Of a DNA stretch of 64,000 nucleotides, positions 8,943 through 18,244 are shown one piece after another. The position numbers and the translations under genes are program-made. The stretch is taken from the NCBI GenBank assembly GCA_945860375.1, contig CAMAQR010000005.1, positions 71,758-135,757 of the forward strand. Reading direction: 5' to 3'. This DNA is from Pseudorhodobacter antarcticus (GTDB taxonomy: Bacteria > Pseudomonadota > Alphaproteobacteria > Rhodobacterales > Rhodobacteraceae). The number at the start of each line of letters is the position of its first letter. Positions within the stretch are counted from its first letter, which is position 1. The notes under the pieces were generated by a model. The model did not search any database, was not told the DNA's origin, and was given only the letters and a program-made list of their open reading frames with translations.

Positions 8943-9704
8943 ATGAAGGTGTTGGTGCCTGTCAAACGAGTGATCGACTACAACGTGAAGGTGCGCGTCA
9001 AAGCGGACGGGTCAGGGGTCGATCTGGCGAACGTCAAAATGTCGATGAACCCCTTCGATGAGATTGCCGTCGAAGAGGCGATCCGGTTGAAGGAAAAGGG
9101 CATCGTGACCGAGGTTGTCGTGGTGTCGATTGGCGTCAAGCAAAGTCAGGAAACCTTGCGGACCGCTTTGGCGATGGGCGCAGACCGCGCGATTCTGATC
9201 GAGGCCACCGACAACGTGCAGACCGACATCGAACCGCTGTCCGTGGCCAAACTGTTGGCGGCTGTGGTGCGCGAAGAGGCTCCGGGTCTGGTGCTGTGCG
9301 GCAAGCAAGCCATTGATAACGATATGAATGCCACTGGACAGATGCTGTCGGCCCTGCTGGGCTGGTCGCAGGCGACGTTCGTGTCAGAGCTGGCGATTGA
9401 CGGTGACAAGGCGATTGTCACCCGTGAAGTTGACGGCGGTTTGCAATCCATTTCGGTGCAGATGCCGACGATTGTCACGGTGGATTTGCGCCTGAACGAG
9501 CCGCGCTATGCGTCGTTGCCGAACATCATGAAGGCCAAGGCGAAACCATTGGCGGCTAAAACGCCGGCCGATTACGGCGTCGATGTGACGCCACGTTTGA
9601 ATGTGATGAAAACCGTCGAACCGGCAGGGCGCAAGGCGGGCGTCAAAGTGGGTTCGGTGGATGAATTGCTTGCGAAACTCAAAGACGAAGCAGGGGTGAT
9701 CTGA
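8943..9704 (+). CDS. etfB: Electron transfer flavoprotein beta subunit
   Basis: EtfB (253 residues) forms a heterodimer with EtfA and binds AMP. Together they carry electrons from acyl-CoA dehydrogenases to ETF:ubiquinone oxidoreductase. The N-terminus [16 protein letters not shown] is the classic EtfB start and was chosen over an upstream start at 8892 that adds a non-conserved leader. It contains the [14 protein letters not shown] segment (about 120-135) typical of beta subunits. Its stop overlaps the etfA start (TGATG). The methylsuccinyl-CoA dehydrogenase encoded further along is a likely electron donor. Confidence 0.97.
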   Translation: MKVLVPVKRVIDYNVKVRVKADGSGVDLANVKMSMNPFDEIAVEEAIRLKEKGIVTEVVVVSIGVKQSQETLRTALAMGADRAILIEATDNVQTDIEPLSVAKLLAAVVREEAPGLVLCGKQAIDNDMNATGQMLSALLGWSQATFVSELAIDGDKAIVTREVDGGLQSISVQMPTIVTVDLRLNEPRYASLPNIMKAKAKPLAAKTPADYGVDVTPRLNVMKTVEPAGRKAGVKVGSVDELLAKLKDEAGVI

Positions 9705-10630
9705 TGGCCGTTCTTCTGATTGCGGATGTGAACGAGGGCGCTTTGGCGACCGACGCTGTTGCCAAGACCTTGGCCGCTGTGGCCGGTTTGGGCGACGTGC
9801 ATGTGCTGATCGCAGGCACAGGTGGCGACGCGGCTGCGGCCGAGGCGGCCACTTTGTCGGGCGTTTCCAAAGTGTTGTTCGCTGATGATCACGCCTATTG
9901 CCACGGCATGGCGGAATCCACCGCGGCTTTGGTGGTGAGTCTGGCCGGTGGTTACAGCCATATCTGCGGCGCTGCGACGGCGTTCAACAAGAACGTTCTG
10001 CCGCGCGTGGCGGCTTTGCTGGATGTGATGGTGATTTCGGACGCGGTGGCGGTGATCGACGCCGACACGTTTGAACGGCCGATCTACGCGGGCAATGCGG
10101 TGCAGACCGTGAAATCGACCGACGCAACCAAGGTATTTACCGTGCGCACCGCCACCTTCACCGCCGTTGGCGCGGGCGGGTCGGCAGCGGTTGAGAAGAT
10201 TGGTGGGCCGGGTGATGCCGGGCTGTCGGCTTGGGTCGAGGACCGCGTGGCTGCGTCTGATCGCCCGGAACTGACCAGCGCAGGCATCGTGGTGTCTGGC
10301 GGGCGCGGCGTGGGATCGAAGGAAAGCTTCGATCTGATCGAGGGGCTGGCGGACAAGCTGGGTGCTGCCGTGGGGGCTTCGCGGGCCGCAGTCGACAGTG
10401 GCTATGCACCGAACGATTGGCAAGTGGGGCAGACCGGCAAGGTTGTGGCACCGCAGCTTTATGTGGCGGTCGGGATTTCCGGTGCCATTCAGCACCTTGC
10501 CGGGATGAAGGACAGCAAAGTCATCGTGGCCATCAACAAGGACGAAGAGGCGCCGATCTTTCAGGTCGCCGATTATGGGCTGGTCGCCGATCTGTTCACC
10601 GCTGTGCCGGAGTTGATCGCAAAACTTTGA
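9704..10630 (+). CDS. etfA: Electron transfer flavoprotein alpha subunit
   Basis: EtfA (308 residues) holds the FAD. The C-terminal FAD domain shows GGRGVGSKE, GASRAAVDSGY, GKVVAPQLYVAVGISGAI and IVAINKDEEAPIFQVADYG (about 200-300), all diagnostic of the family. The N-terminal half is alanine-rich, as usual. It is translationally coupled to etfB and followed by an intrinsic terminator, so the operon ends here. Nothing looks unusual in length or motifs. Confidence 0.97.
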   Translation: MAVLLIADVNEGALATDAVAKTLAAVAGLGDVHVLIAGTGGDAAAAEAATLSGVSKVLFADDHAYCHGMAESTAALVVSLAGGYSHICGAATAFNKNVLPRVAALLDVMVISDAVAVIDADTFERPIYAGNAVQTVKSTDATKVFTVRTATFTAVGAGGSAAVEKIGGPGDAGLSAWVEDRVAASDRPELTSAGIVVSGGRGVGSKESFDLIEGLADKLGAAVGASRAAVDSGYAPNDWQVGQTGKVVAPQLYVAVGISGAIQHLAGMKDSKVIVAINKDEEAPIFQVADYGLVADLFTAVPELIAKL

Positions 10631-10655
10631 GTGCGGCACAGAGATCAGGATATTG

Positions 10656-10682
10656 AAAAGGCGCCCCAACGGGCGCCTTTTT
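10656..10682. terminator. Intrinsic terminator shared by etfA and the convergent DUF6473 gene
   Basis: An 11-bp stem AAAAGGCGCCC (10656-10666) pairs with GGGCGCCTTTT (10671-10681) around a four-base loop. It has a T-run on the plus strand and, because the A-run precedes it, a U-run on the minus strand too. It therefore works in both directions between convergent genes. Confidence 0.9.
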
Positions 10683-11509
10683 CAGATCAGCCCATGAATG
10701 ACTGGCAACAAGGCATCTGCCACCTCGCGATGCACCCACGGACCCGGCACGCCCGCCGCTGCTGGCGCATCGAGCGGTGCATAAGACATGCCCGCCAACC
10801 CCTGCGCCCGCGCCTCGGCACTGCTGACGGATTGGACATAGGCACTGGCCAGCGGGCGAATGGCCGCAACCATTTCGACATCGACCAGCAATGGCGATTG
10901 GTCAAGATCCACCCGACGCGTTGGTGAGGGCGGGGCGATGTCTGCCATCCAAAGCAAGATCACCCGCCCGTTCAGCCGCGCCAAAAGCTGCTTCATCCGC
11001 GTGACCCAAGCCGCGCGCAACTCTTCTGCAACCACTTCGAACCGGTCCGGCGAATTGTGCTGCAGGCTGCGCAGCATGTGGCGGGTGAAATTGAACTCGG
11101 TGAAGTCGACCCGTGGAAAGATTGACCGCAACAGCGGCGTGACCCCCAGAAAGCGGTCATTTCGGCGCGGATGCACAGCGTAATAGCGGTTGCTGAGGTT
11201 CTGCGCGCCCAGCAATTGCACCACTGTCACGCAGGCCCGCGCGGCAATCCTTGTGATTTCCACTTCCTGCAGGAACACGTCTGGCCCCGCGTTCATCAGG
11301 CCCAGATTGGCCACGGGAAGACCCAGTTCCCGTTCCATCAGGTCTGGATACGGGGCGGCCACAAACTTGCCGTAGGTTTCACTTCCCCCCAAAGCGGCCA
11401 CATAGGCCCGTTCGATATCACGTTGCGGCCCGCGGAAAATCAGCCGCGAGTTGCCATACCGGCACGGAGAATAGTCCAGCGACCCCTCGCCAGGAGAAAT
11501 ACAGGCCAT
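10682..11509 (-). CDS. DUF6473 family protein
   Basis: This protein of about 275 residues resembles the Rhodobacterales-restricted DUF6473 family. The conserved N-terminus (GSLDYSPCRYGNSRLIFRGP) is followed by a GGSETYGKF motif, a region with NLGLMNAGPDVFL, and a mid-protein catalytic-looking VVQLLGAQNLSNRYY. The GGSET and NLG elements recall SGNH-hydrolase or sulfotransferase-like surfaces, but I cannot assign a reaction. The ATG at 11509 places the conserved block near the N-terminus. A GTG at 11545 would add 12 residues. It stands between etfA and the 3-hydroxybutyryl-CoA dehydrogenase gene, on the opposite strand to both. Confidence 0.75.
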   Translation of the reverse strand: MACISPGEGSLDYSPCRYGNSRLIFRGPQRDIERAYVAALGGSETYGKFVAAPYPDLMERELGLPVANLGLMNAGPDVFLQEVEITRIAARACVTVVQLLGAQNLSNRYYAVHPRRNDRFLGVTPLLRSIFPRVDFTEFNFTRHMLRSLQHNSPDRFEVVAEELRAAWVTRMKQLLARLNGRVILLWMADIAPPSPTRRVDLDQSPLLVDVEMVAAIRPLASAYVQSVSSAEARAQGLAGMSYAPLDAPAAAGVPGPWVHREVADALLPVIHGLI

Positions 11510-11681
11510 AACACCCACCCAATAGTCTTCACACCCATCGAGCACGCTGCGCCAATCCCGTTACCAAACCGCTAAGTTCGGGATTTGCTTCAAATCTTGC
11601 GCGCATTCCGGCACGGTCGAAGGCTTGCGCCCCCGGGACTTGCCGCTTTATGGTGCGGACAACCACCAAAGGGGCAGGCAT

Positions 11682-12557
11682 ATGGAAATCCAATCGGTTG
11701 GCATCGTCGGCGCCGGGCAAATGGGCAACGGCATCGCCCATGTGTTCGCGATGGCGGGCTTTGACGTGCTGCTGAACGATGTCAGCGCCGACAGCTTGAC
11801 CAAGGCCATCGCCACCATCGACAAGAATCTGGAGCGCCAAGTCAGCCGGGGCAAAACCACGCCAGAGGCGAAGGCCGATGCGATGGCGCGGATCAAGACC
11901 ACGCTGGTGCTGGCCGATCTGGGCCAGATGGATCTGGTGATCGAAGCCGCGACCGAGCGTGAAACCGTCAAACAGGCGATCTTCGACGGGCTGCTGCCGC
12001 ATCTGAAACCTACGACGATTCTGACCACCAACACCTCGTCGATCTCGATCACCCGGCTGGCCAGCCGCACCGACCGACCGGAAAAATTCATGGGGTTCCA
12101 CTTTATGAACCCGGTGCCGGTGATGCAGTTGGTCGAATTGATCCGGGGAATCGCAACCGACAGGGAAACCTATGAAACCTTGCTGGCCGTGGTGGGCAAA
12201 CTGGGCAAAACCGCTGCCAGCGCCGAGGATTTCCCGGCTTTCATCGTCAATCGCATTCTGATGCCGATGATCAACGAAGCGGTCTACACGTTGTATGAGG
12301 GCGTTGGATCGGTGAAGTCGATCGACGAGTCCCTGAAACTGGGCGCCAACCACCCGATGGGACCGCTGGAACTGGCCGATTTCATTGGGCTGGACACCTG
12401 TCTGGCGATCATGAACGTGCTGCACGACGGCTTGGGCGACACCAAATACCGCCCCTGCCCGCTGCTTGCGAAATATGTCGAGGCGGGTTGGTTGGGCCGA
12501 AAAACGAAGCGCGGATTCTACGATTATCGCGGTGAAGTGCCGGTTCCGACGCGCTGA
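11682..12557 (+). CDS. hbdA: 3-hydroxybutyryl-CoA dehydrogenase
   Basis: The 291-residue NAD(P)-dependent enzyme interconverts acetoacetyl-CoA and 3-hydroxybutyryl-CoA. The Rossmann motif [10 protein letters not shown] is at residues 10-19. The catalytic His and Asn lie in [14 protein letters not shown] and [13 protein letters not shown], and the C-terminal dimerisation domain has the usual [19 protein letters not shown]. The ATG at 11682 has AGGGG 7-11 bases upstream. An upstream start at 11625 adds a non-conserved leader. Neighbouring etfAB and mcd suggest a C4-CoA metabolic setting. PaaH-type and HbdA-type enzymes are hard to tell apart. Confidence 0.93.
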   Translation: MEIQSVGIVGAGQMGNGIAHVFAMAGFDVLLNDVSADSLTKAIATIDKNLERQVSRGKTTPEAKADAMARIKTTLVLADLGQMDLVIEAATERETVKQAIFDGLLPHLKPTTILTTNTSSISITRLASRTDRPEKFMGFHFMNPVPVMQLVELIRGIATDRETYETLLAVVGKLGKTAASAEDFPAFIVNRILMPMINEAVYTLYEGVGSVKSIDESLKLGANHPMGPLELADFIGLDTCLAIMNVLHDGLGDTKYRPCPLLAKYVEAGWLGRKTKRGFYDYRGEVPVPTR

Positions 12558-12560
12558 ATT

Positions 12561-13442
12561 CTATTTGCCGATGGCCAAAGTGTGTTCGCGCAGCCAAGCG
12601 AGGAAGCCACGCGGGTTGCCTTCCCAGTTTTTCAGAACGCTGGCCGGAATCGGTTCGCCGATGTAGGGACGCTGCGGTTTGAACAGGCTGCGTTTGATTT
12701 CATACAGCAACAGCCCCTGCCGCAGCGTGGCGGAAATCAGGTTGGCAATCTGATAAACCCGCGAATTCTGGCCATCGAAGCGGATCGGGACAATCGTGGC
12801 CCCGGACCTTTGGATCATCTTGTGGGTGAAAACGTTCCACTCCGCCTCGACTGCGGTGCCAAACCATGTCTCGGAGGTTGCCACCTTGCCGGCCGGAAAC
12901 AGGATGATGACCCCACCCGCAGCCAAATGCGCCATGGTTTCGGCCCGCATTTGCAGCCCCAACTCGCGTGAGTTTTCCTCATGCGGGAAGGGCACCGGGA
13001 TCATGAATTCGGCAACCTCGGGGATACCCGTCAGCAGCGACCGCGTCAAAATCTTGAAATCCGGGCGGATGCGGTTGACCAGTGCGGCCATGATCATGCC
13101 ATCGACCAGCCCACTGGGATGGTTGGCCACAACGACCACGGGCCCGGTGGCGGGGATTCTGGCGATTTCTTCCGCCGAAGTGTCGATGCGGATGCCCATC
13201 TGCTGCAGCGCTTTGGGCCAGAAAGGCGAACCAAACGGCGCGCCCGAGCGTTCGAAGGCACGGATCAGCCGCAGCAATGTCACTTTGGCCGTCAGCCATT
13301 CTATCGCGCGGATCGACCCGGCTTTGAACGGATTGGTGAATGTGCCTGCATAGGACAGCCGCCGCATGTCATACTTGTGGCCCCTGCGTGGAGAAACCAC
13401 GTCGGGCAAGGGCACCACATCTGTCTGGGGCGTATCAATCAC
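12561..13442 (-). CDS. Lysophospholipid acyltransferase family protein (PlsC-like)
   Basis: The protein has 293 residues. Block I is NHPSGLVDG (near 110-118), i.e. His-x5-Asp, the variant found in the hemolysin-like LPLAT subgroup rather than the HX4D of classical PlsC. Further blocks include MIPVPF and GGVIILFPAGKVATSE (the P-x-G acyl-acceptor block). These enzymes acylate glycerol-phosphate or, in the OlsA group, lyso-ornithine lipids at the inner membrane, and the acceptor cannot be determined here. It ends four bases from the convergent hbdA stop. The next gene upstream is ptsH, about 30 bases away. Confidence 0.88.
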   Translation of the reverse strand: MIDTPQTDVVPLPDVVSPRRGHKYDMRRLSYAGTFTNPFKAGSIRAIEWLTAKVTLLRLIRAFERSGAPFGSPFWPKALQQMGIRIDTSAEEIARIPATGPVVVVANHPSGLVDGMIMAALVNRIRPDFKILTRSLLTGIPEVAEFMIPVPFPHEENSRELGLQMRAETMAHLAAGGVIILFPAGKVATSETWFGTAVEAEWNVFTHKMIQRSGATIVPIRFDGQNSRVYQIANLISATLRQGLLLYEIKRSLFKPQRPYIGEPIPASVLKNWEGNPRGFLAWLREHTLAIGK

Positions 13443-13472
13443 GCAGCATATGCCTTCTTTGTCAGCAGCAGG

Positions 13473-13742
13473 TTAGAAATCTTCGCCAAAGCAGTTCGCC
13501 ACCAGCGTCTGTAACGCATCGGCAAGGGCCATTTCCTGCGCGCCACTGGTTCGAACGTCAATAGAGGTTCCGCGAGATGCTGCCAACATCAAAAGCCCCA
13601 TGATGCTGTCGCCCGACACAGTCATGCCGTCTTTGCTGACTTCTGCCGCAGCGTCAAAGGATTCAACCACCTCGACAAACTTGGCAGAGGCCCGCGCGTG
13701 CAGCCCCTTTTCATTCACAATGGGAAAAGTTCGGTCGGCCAT
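13473..13742 (-). CDS. ptsH: HPr phosphocarrier protein
   Basis: HPr (89 residues) carries phosphate in a PTS relay. The site His15 lies in GLHARAS (13-19), and Ser46 in GDSIMGLLML matches the regulatory serine that HprK phosphorylates. Both are therefore present in one protein encoded next to hprK. No sugar-specific EIIBC gene is nearby, as usual for the regulatory PTS of Alphaproteobacteria. It is the last gene of the chvI-chvG-hprK-rapZ-EIIA-ptsH series. Confidence 0.96.
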   Translation of the reverse strand: MADRTFPIVNEKGLHARASAKFVEVVESFDAAAEVSKDGMTVSGDSIMGLLMLAASRGTSIDVRTSGAQEMALADALQTLVANCFGEDF

Positions 13743-13747
13743 AGGGT

Positions 13748-14143
13748 TCAGGCCCCCCCGCCCAGATCAAGACTGTTGATATACTTGCGCCCTGCGTCGA
13801 GCGCGGCGGCCACCGCCTCTGCCACCGGCAATTCGCGCGACTTGGCCAATTTGATCAACATTGGCAAATTTGCGCCGTAAACAATGCGGCGGCCCGGTCC
13901 GGCGCAGGCCATCAGCGACAGGTTCGACGGCGATCCGCCAAACATGTCCGTCACCACCACAACGCCACCACCCTGATCGACGGAATCAGCGGCATGGCAG
14001 ATTTCGGCTTGCTTGCCGGCACGGTCATGGTTGTCTTCTATGGCAATGGCACGCACTGCCGGTTGCGGCCCAACCACATGTTCGACTGCCGCAAGATATT
14101 CCCGCGCCAACCCGCCATGTGCCACGATCACGATGCCGATCAC
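13748..14143 (-). CDS. PTS EIIA component, mannose family (regulatory)
   Basis: This 131-residue protein belongs to the EIIA-Man fold (PF03610). It begins VIGIVIVAHGGLA, with His9 as the phosphorylation site in AHGG, and has the DMFGGSPSN loop (about 67-75). The GTG at 14143 gives the conserved start of the first beta strand. It accepts phosphate from HPr. With no EIIB or EIIC partners in the window, it probably has a regulatory rather than transport role. The gap to ptsH is five bases. Confidence 0.92.
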   Translation of the reverse strand: MIGIVIVAHGGLAREYLAAVEHVVGPQPAVRAIAIEDNHDRAGKQAEICHAADSVDQGGGVVVVTDMFGGSPSNLSLMACAGPGRRIVYGANLPMLIKLAKSRELPVAEAVAAALDAGRKYINSLDLGGGA

Positions 14144-14150
14144 GCGCCAT

Positions 14151-15059
14151 CTACCTCTGTTCGGTGCCGGGCAAATTGGCTGCCCTGCGTTCAAGTTCCC
14201 GGTGTCGTTTTGACACCGGCCAGCCCGCTTCTGCAAGCACCTTGCCTAGTTTTTCTGCAACTGCAACAGACCTGTGTTGCCCACCGGTACAGCCAAAGCC
14301 AATGGACAGATGCGCTTTGCCCTCTTCCAGATGGGCCGGAAGCAGCATGATGATCAAGTCGCACAACTTTACGAAGAATTCGACGAAGCGCGGGTCGTTT
14401 TCGATATAGGCGCTGACCTTGGGGTCGCGGCCATTCGACTCGCGCAGATCCACCTGCCAATAGGGATTCGCCAGAAACCGGCAATCAAACACCATGTCCA
14501 GCCCGCGCGGCAATCCGCGCTTGTAGCTGAAAGATTGCACCGAAATCGCCATCGGTGACGCCCCGCGATGGTCAAACCAATGGCCGATTTCCGCTTTCAG
14601 ATCATGCGGCGACATATCCGATGTGTCGATCAGATGATCGGCCCGGGCGCGTATTGGGACCAAAAGATCAATCTCGCGCGCGATGCCTTCGGTGGGGGTT
14701 TCGAGCGGGGCCAAAGGGTGGCGGCGGCGGGTTTGCGAATAGCGCCGGATCAGTTCAGACGGCGCGCAGTCGATGTACAGCAGTTCCAGACTGACGCGTG
14801 GGTCGCGGGTCAGGGTGTCGATCAGTTCTATCAAGGTGGTGCCATTGAAATCGCGGTTGCGCACATCGAGGCCCAGCGCGATGGGACGACCCAGCGCCGG
14901 ACCTTCAGTCAGGCGCGGCACAAGCGAAAGCGGCAGGTTGTCGATCACCTCAAACCCCAGATCCTCCAGCGCATGGATGGCCGTAGACCGCCCCGCACCT
15001 GAAGGCCCGGTGATCAAAACCAGATGGTGTTCCTCGATGGGGTCAAGGCTTTGCTGCAT
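14151..15059 (-). CDS. rapZ: RapZ/YvcJ-type P-loop nucleotide-binding protein
   Basis: The protein has 302 residues. In enterobacteria RapZ guides RNase E to the GlmZ sRNA. In Alphaproteobacteria the gene sits with PTS genes but its target is not established. The Walker A region is GPSGAGRST (18-26), with arginine where the P-loop lysine is usually found. The conserved C-terminal RNA-binding domain has [19 protein letters not shown] and [13 protein letters not shown]. The ATG giving MQQSLDP was chosen because everything upstream is unlike the family. It is followed by the EIIA gene after seven bases. Confidence 0.93.
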   Translation of the reverse strand: MQQSLDPIEEHHLVLITGPSGAGRSTAIHALEDLGFEVIDNLPLSLVPRLTEGPALGRPIALGLDVRNRDFNGTTLIELIDTLTRDPRVSLELLYIDCAPSELIRRYSQTRRRHPLAPLETPTEGIAREIDLLVPIRARADHLIDTSDMSPHDLKAEIGHWFDHRGASPMAISVQSFSYKRGLPRGLDMVFDCRFLANPYWQVDLRESNGRDPKVSAYIENDPRFVEFFVKLCDLIIMLLPAHLEEGKAHLSIGFGCTGGQHRSVAVAEKLGKVLAEAGWPVSKRHRELERRAANLPGTEQR

Positions 15060-15072
15060 TTGGAAAGATCCA

Positions 15073-15504
15073 TCATTCCTGCCGCCCGTCGCGCAGATAG
15101 CACCACAGGGCTGAACTAAAATGATCGCTCCGCGTCGCAAGAACAAGGTCAATCGGCAGTCCAAGCAGGGTTATCACGCGACGTTGTGGCAAACGGTCGA
15201 TTTCCACGCGTCCCAGATCGACGGCCAGCACCAAAGCGGCTTGCGGCAGGGGGGTGGCGCGCAGAATTCCCACGCCCCGCGCCTCTATCAGACCGGAAAT
15301 CGCCGGGGGACAGCGCGCCATCAGCGCGGCGCCTTCGCGGGTGATCTCGGTGCGGTCATCGGCCACCAGCCGCGCGCCAAAGGCCATCAGTTGCAGCGCC
15401 AACGCCGATTTGCCAGACCCGGACGGACCAAGGATCAGCAGACCCCGGCCATCCACAGCGACACAGCTTGCATGCAGGATTTCGGACCCCGGCACAGGGA
15501 TCAC
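15073..15504 (-). CDS. hprK: HPr kinase/phosphorylase, short alphaproteobacterial form
   Basis: This protein has about 143 residues, less than half the length of Gram-positive HprK, because only the C-terminal kinase domain is present. Walker A GPSGSGKS is at 26-33, followed by LVADDRTEI and the signature region [14 protein letters not shown]. It phosphorylates HPr on Ser46. The start is a GTG whose last bases overlap the chvG stop (GTGA), giving four-base coupling. A longer frame reaching 15801 is only the shadow of chvG. Together with ChvGI it may feed PTS state into gene control. Confidence 0.93.
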   Translation of the reverse strand: MIPVPGSEILHASCVAVDGRGLLILGPSGSGKSALALQLMAFGARLVADDRTEITREGAALMARCPPAISGLIEARGVGILRATPLPQAALVLAVDLGRVEIDRLPQRRVITLLGLPIDLVLATRSDHFSSALWCYLRDGRQE

Positions 15505-17192
15505 ACTGGCAAACCCACCACGAACCGCGCGCCCAGCGGTTCCGAAGTGACATCGGCATTGGTGGGCCGGATGTTCTCGGCCCAGATCACGCCGCCGTGC
15601 GCCTCGACGATCTGCTTGGAGATCGACAGGCCAAGGCCCGAGTTGTTGCCGAAATGCGTGGCCGGGCGGTCCGAATAGAACCGCTTGAACACCTTGGTCA
15701 GCGCCGCCTCGGGAATGCCCGGCCCGGTGTCTTCGACCACGATCAGCACCCGGTTTTCCCGCCGCCGCGCCCAGACCCGCACCGCATCGCCGTCTTCGCA
15801 AAAGGACACGGCATTGGTGATCAGGTTGACGAACACTTGGGCAAGACGCGCCTCCAACCCATGGACCATGATCTGATCGGAGGAAAAATCAGTAATAAAT
15901 TCAATGCCTTTTCCCTTGGCCTGATCACCAAGATAGTCGGCGAGGTTGGTAAGGGTTTTGACAAGATTGAACTCGGCCTCTTCTTCCTTGACCAGTTCAG
16001 AGTCGAGCCGCGAGGCGTTCGAGATGTCGGAAACCAGCCGGTCCATCCGGCGCACATCATGTTCGATCACATCCAGCAATTTCTCACGGTGTTCTTCTTT
16101 TTTGACCATCCGCATCGACCCCACCGCCGAGCGCAGACTGGCCAAAGGGTTCTTGATTTCATGCGCGACGTCGGCGGCGAATTGTTCGTTCGCCTCTATC
16201 CGGTCATAAAGTGCGGCCACCATGCCGCGCATGGCCACCGACAACCGCCCAATCTCATCAGGACGTGCGGCCAGATCAGGGATCCGCACCCGGCCCGGCG
16301 ACATTTTGCGCGCGTCGCGGTCCCGACCCAATTCGGCCGCCGCCGCCAGATCAGACAGCGGGTTGGCGATGGTTGAGGCCAGCACCAAAGATAGGCCGAT
16401 CGACACCAGAAGCGCGATCATGAACATCTGCAAAACCTGCTCCCGCTCATAGCGCACCAGCCGGTCGATTTCTCCTTCGGCCGAAGTCAGTGCTACGGCG
16501 CCAATCACCTGCGCGCCCAGTTTCACCGGCGTCGCCACCGAGAACAGAGTGCCACCTTCACCGCCCCGCGCGGTGTTGACGGCGGTTTGGCCACCCATGG
16601 CCCGCGAGAACAGGTCGCGCGCCAAAATCTCGCCGCTGAGCGCCGTGTTTTGTTGACCGCGGCCGCCCAGCAAACCAGAGACGCCTTCCCAGATCGCATT
16701 CAGGAAATTCGTGATGATGGCAGAGCGTTCCTTGACCGCGATGCCCGTCGTCTGACGCGGCTGGCCAATGCCGCGCGCGACCAAGGCCCCGGTCGGGTCA
16801 AACAGAAACGCCTCAACCCCCGGACCGATGCCAATCTGGTCCAGACTGCGCGGCAACTGGCCGGCAGTCGTGGCTGCGACAGCCTCGACCACGTCGGCAA
16901 TCAACTCGGCCTCGGTTACAAGCCCTTGTTCGCGTTGTAAAACAAGACTGTCGCGGAAGGGGTTCATGAACAAAACGCCGGACACCAGCACGACCAAGGC
17001 CAACAGATTGAACACGATGATCTTGCGCGCCAAAGGCGAGCGGTTCAGCGCCACAAGCCCGCGCCGCCCCCGGCCCTCACGCAGAGCGGTGTCAGCCACG
17101 GCTTCGGGCGACACCCAGTCTTCACCCAACAGCAATTCACCCGGTTTGACCGAGGGCTTGTCTTTCATCGAAATGTTCGGAACGGCTGTCAT
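15501..17192 (-). CDS. chvG: Sensor histidine kinase ChvG (ExoS-like)
   Basis: This 563-residue membrane kinase partners ChvI; the pair responds to acid or envelope conditions in related bacteria. It has a cytoplasmic N-terminus, TM1 near 57-77, and a periplasmic sensor with the Rhizobium-like start [16 protein letters not shown]2 lies near 250-270, followed by HAMP and the H-box [16 protein letters not shown] with its phospho-accepting His. The ATPase boxes are [19 protein letters not shown] and NSGLGLSI. The start overlaps the chvI stop by four bases. All catalytic motifs are intact. Confidence 0.95.
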   Translation of the reverse strand: MTAVPNISMKDKPSVKPGELLLGEDWVSPEAVADTALREGRGRRGLVALNRSPLARKIIVFNLLALVVLVSGVLFMNPFRDSLVLQREQGLVTEAELIADVVEAVAATTAGQLPRSLDQIGIGPGVEAFLFDPTGALVARGIGQPRQTTGIAVKERSAIITNFLNAIWEGVSGLLGGRGQQNTALSGEILARDLFSRAMGGQTAVNTARGGEGGTLFSVATPVKLGAQVIGAVALTSAEGEIDRLVRYEREQVLQMFMIALLVSIGLSLVLASTIANPLSDLAAAAELGRDRDARKMSPGRVRIPDLAARPDEIGRLSVAMRGMVAALYDRIEANEQFAADVAHEIKNPLASLRSAVGSMRMVKKEEHREKLLDVIEHDVRRMDRLVSDISNASRLDSELVKEEEAEFNLVKTLTNLADYLGDQAKGKGIEFITDFSSDQIMVHGLEARLAQVFVNLITNAVSFCEDGDAVRVWARRRENRVLIVVEDTGPGIPEAALTKVFKRFYSDRPATHFGNNSGLGLSISKQIVEAHGGVIWAENIRPTNADVTSEPLGARFVVGLPV

Positions 17193-17890
17193 TCCTCGTT
17201 GTAACGATAGCCGATGCCATACAGCGTTTCGATTGCCGAAAATTCGTCATCCACCGCGCGCATTTTCTTGCGCAAGCGTTTGATATGGCTGTCGATTGTG
17301 CGATCATCGACGTAAACCTGATCGTCATAGGCCACGTCCATCAGCTGATCGCGCGATTTCACGAAACCGGGGCGCTGTGCCAAGGCCTGCAACAGCATGA
17401 ATTCCGTCACGGTCAGCGAGACATCCTGCCCCCTCCACGCCACCGAATGGCGCAGCGGGTCCATGCGCAGATGCCCGCGCTCCATGATCTTGGTTTCTTC
17501 GGTCACGGCCACTTCGCCGGTGGCAATCGCTTCGTTGCGCCGCAAAAGCGCGCGGATGCGTTCGACCAGAAGGCGCTGGCTGAAGGGTTTCTTGACATAG
17601 TCGTCAGCGCCCATGCGCAGGCCCAACACCTCGTCAATCTCATCATCCTTTGACGTCAGGAAGATCACTGGCATCTGCGTTTTCTGACGCAGGCGTTGCA
17701 GCAGATCCATCCCATCCATCCGGGGCATCTTTATATCCAGCACGGCCATGTCGGGCATGCGGCGATTGAAGGCATCCAACGCGGACTGACCATCGTTGAA
17801 GGTTTCCACTTCGAAACCCTCTGCCTCCAAAGTCATCGAAACCGACGTCAGGATATTCCTGTCGTCGTCTACAAGGGCGATCCTTGCCAT
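17189..17890 (-). CDS. chvI: Response regulator ChvI (OmpR/PhoB type)
   Basis: The protein has 233 residues. The receiver domain has the acidic pair at DDD (8-10), the phospho-acceptor Asp52 in [11 protein letters not shown] and Lys in LTSKDDE. The C-terminal winged-helix domain has the [17 protein letters not shown] and [14 protein letters not shown] recognition segments. It is the first gene of the chvI-chvG-hprK-rapZ-EIIA-ptsH series, consistent with one transcript. It is divergent from pckA across 354 bases. Confidence 0.95.
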   Translation of the reverse strand: MARIALVDDDRNILTSVSMTLEAEGFEVETFNDGQSALDAFNRRMPDMAVLDIKMPRMDGMDLLQRLRQKTQMPVIFLTSKDDEIDEVLGLRMGADDYVKKPFSQRLLVERIRALLRRNEAIATGEVAVTEETKIMERGHLRMDPLRHSVAWRGQDVSLTVTEFMLLQALAQRPGFVKSRDQLMDVAYDDQVYVDDRTIDSHIKRLRKKMRAVDDEFSAIETLYGIGYRYNEE

Positions 17891-18244
17891 ATTTGGGCTT
17901 CCCTATTCTGCTCGGCTGTCAAATTTTTTTCAATATTCTGTTTTTCACCCCAAGGAATCAACCGTTAACTGCGAATCGCCCCGGCTTGGCTCTCTATTGA
18001 GGCCTGAAATTCCCAAAGGAATGACTAATTTGCCGCAGTCGGGCGGGGATGCGCCTGTTGGTTGCGCTAACCTGGTCTTGGTTGCGCTAACTGTGCCAAA
18101 GCGTCCTATTCCTGATTTCGGGTGCGTGATATAGCGGGCCGAAGAGTGCTGCGTTGCGGCGCTCTGCGCAGGCAACCCCTTGGCCCGGGTGCCTGAATTT
18201 CAAAAATGACACCGCCTGTCGCGGCGGCAAAGGGAGCTTGCAGG
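17891..18244. promoter_or_regulatory. Divergent chvI/pckA intergenic region
   Basis: This non-coding region of 354 bases between divergent genes must hold both promoters. The chvI-proximal part is AT-rich, with a run of seven T at 17925-17931, and on the minus strand has TTGACA about 35 bases before the chvI start. The pckA-proximal half contains the paired operator-like repeats described separately. No gene is visible in it. Confidence 0.6.
18058..18092. promoter_or_regulatory. Tandem LacI-family-type operators upstream of pckA
   Basis: Two identical 14-mers TTGGTTGCGCTAAC start at 18058 and 18078, 20 bp apart, about two helical turns. Read as TGGTTGCGCTAAC, each matches 11 of 14 positions of the near-palindrome TGTTAGCGCTAACA, the general form of LacI-family operators. 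A LacI-type regulator of central carbon metabolism (CceR in Rhodobacter sphaeroides) uses this kind of site, from memory. Control of pckA by such a protein is inferred. Confidence 0.6.

Noticed and set aside
15505..15801. Longer HprK start reaching into chvG
   Set aside because: Alphaproteobacterial HprK is short; the extra sequence is arginine- and glycine-rich and antisense-like in character, lying wholly over chvG in another frame.
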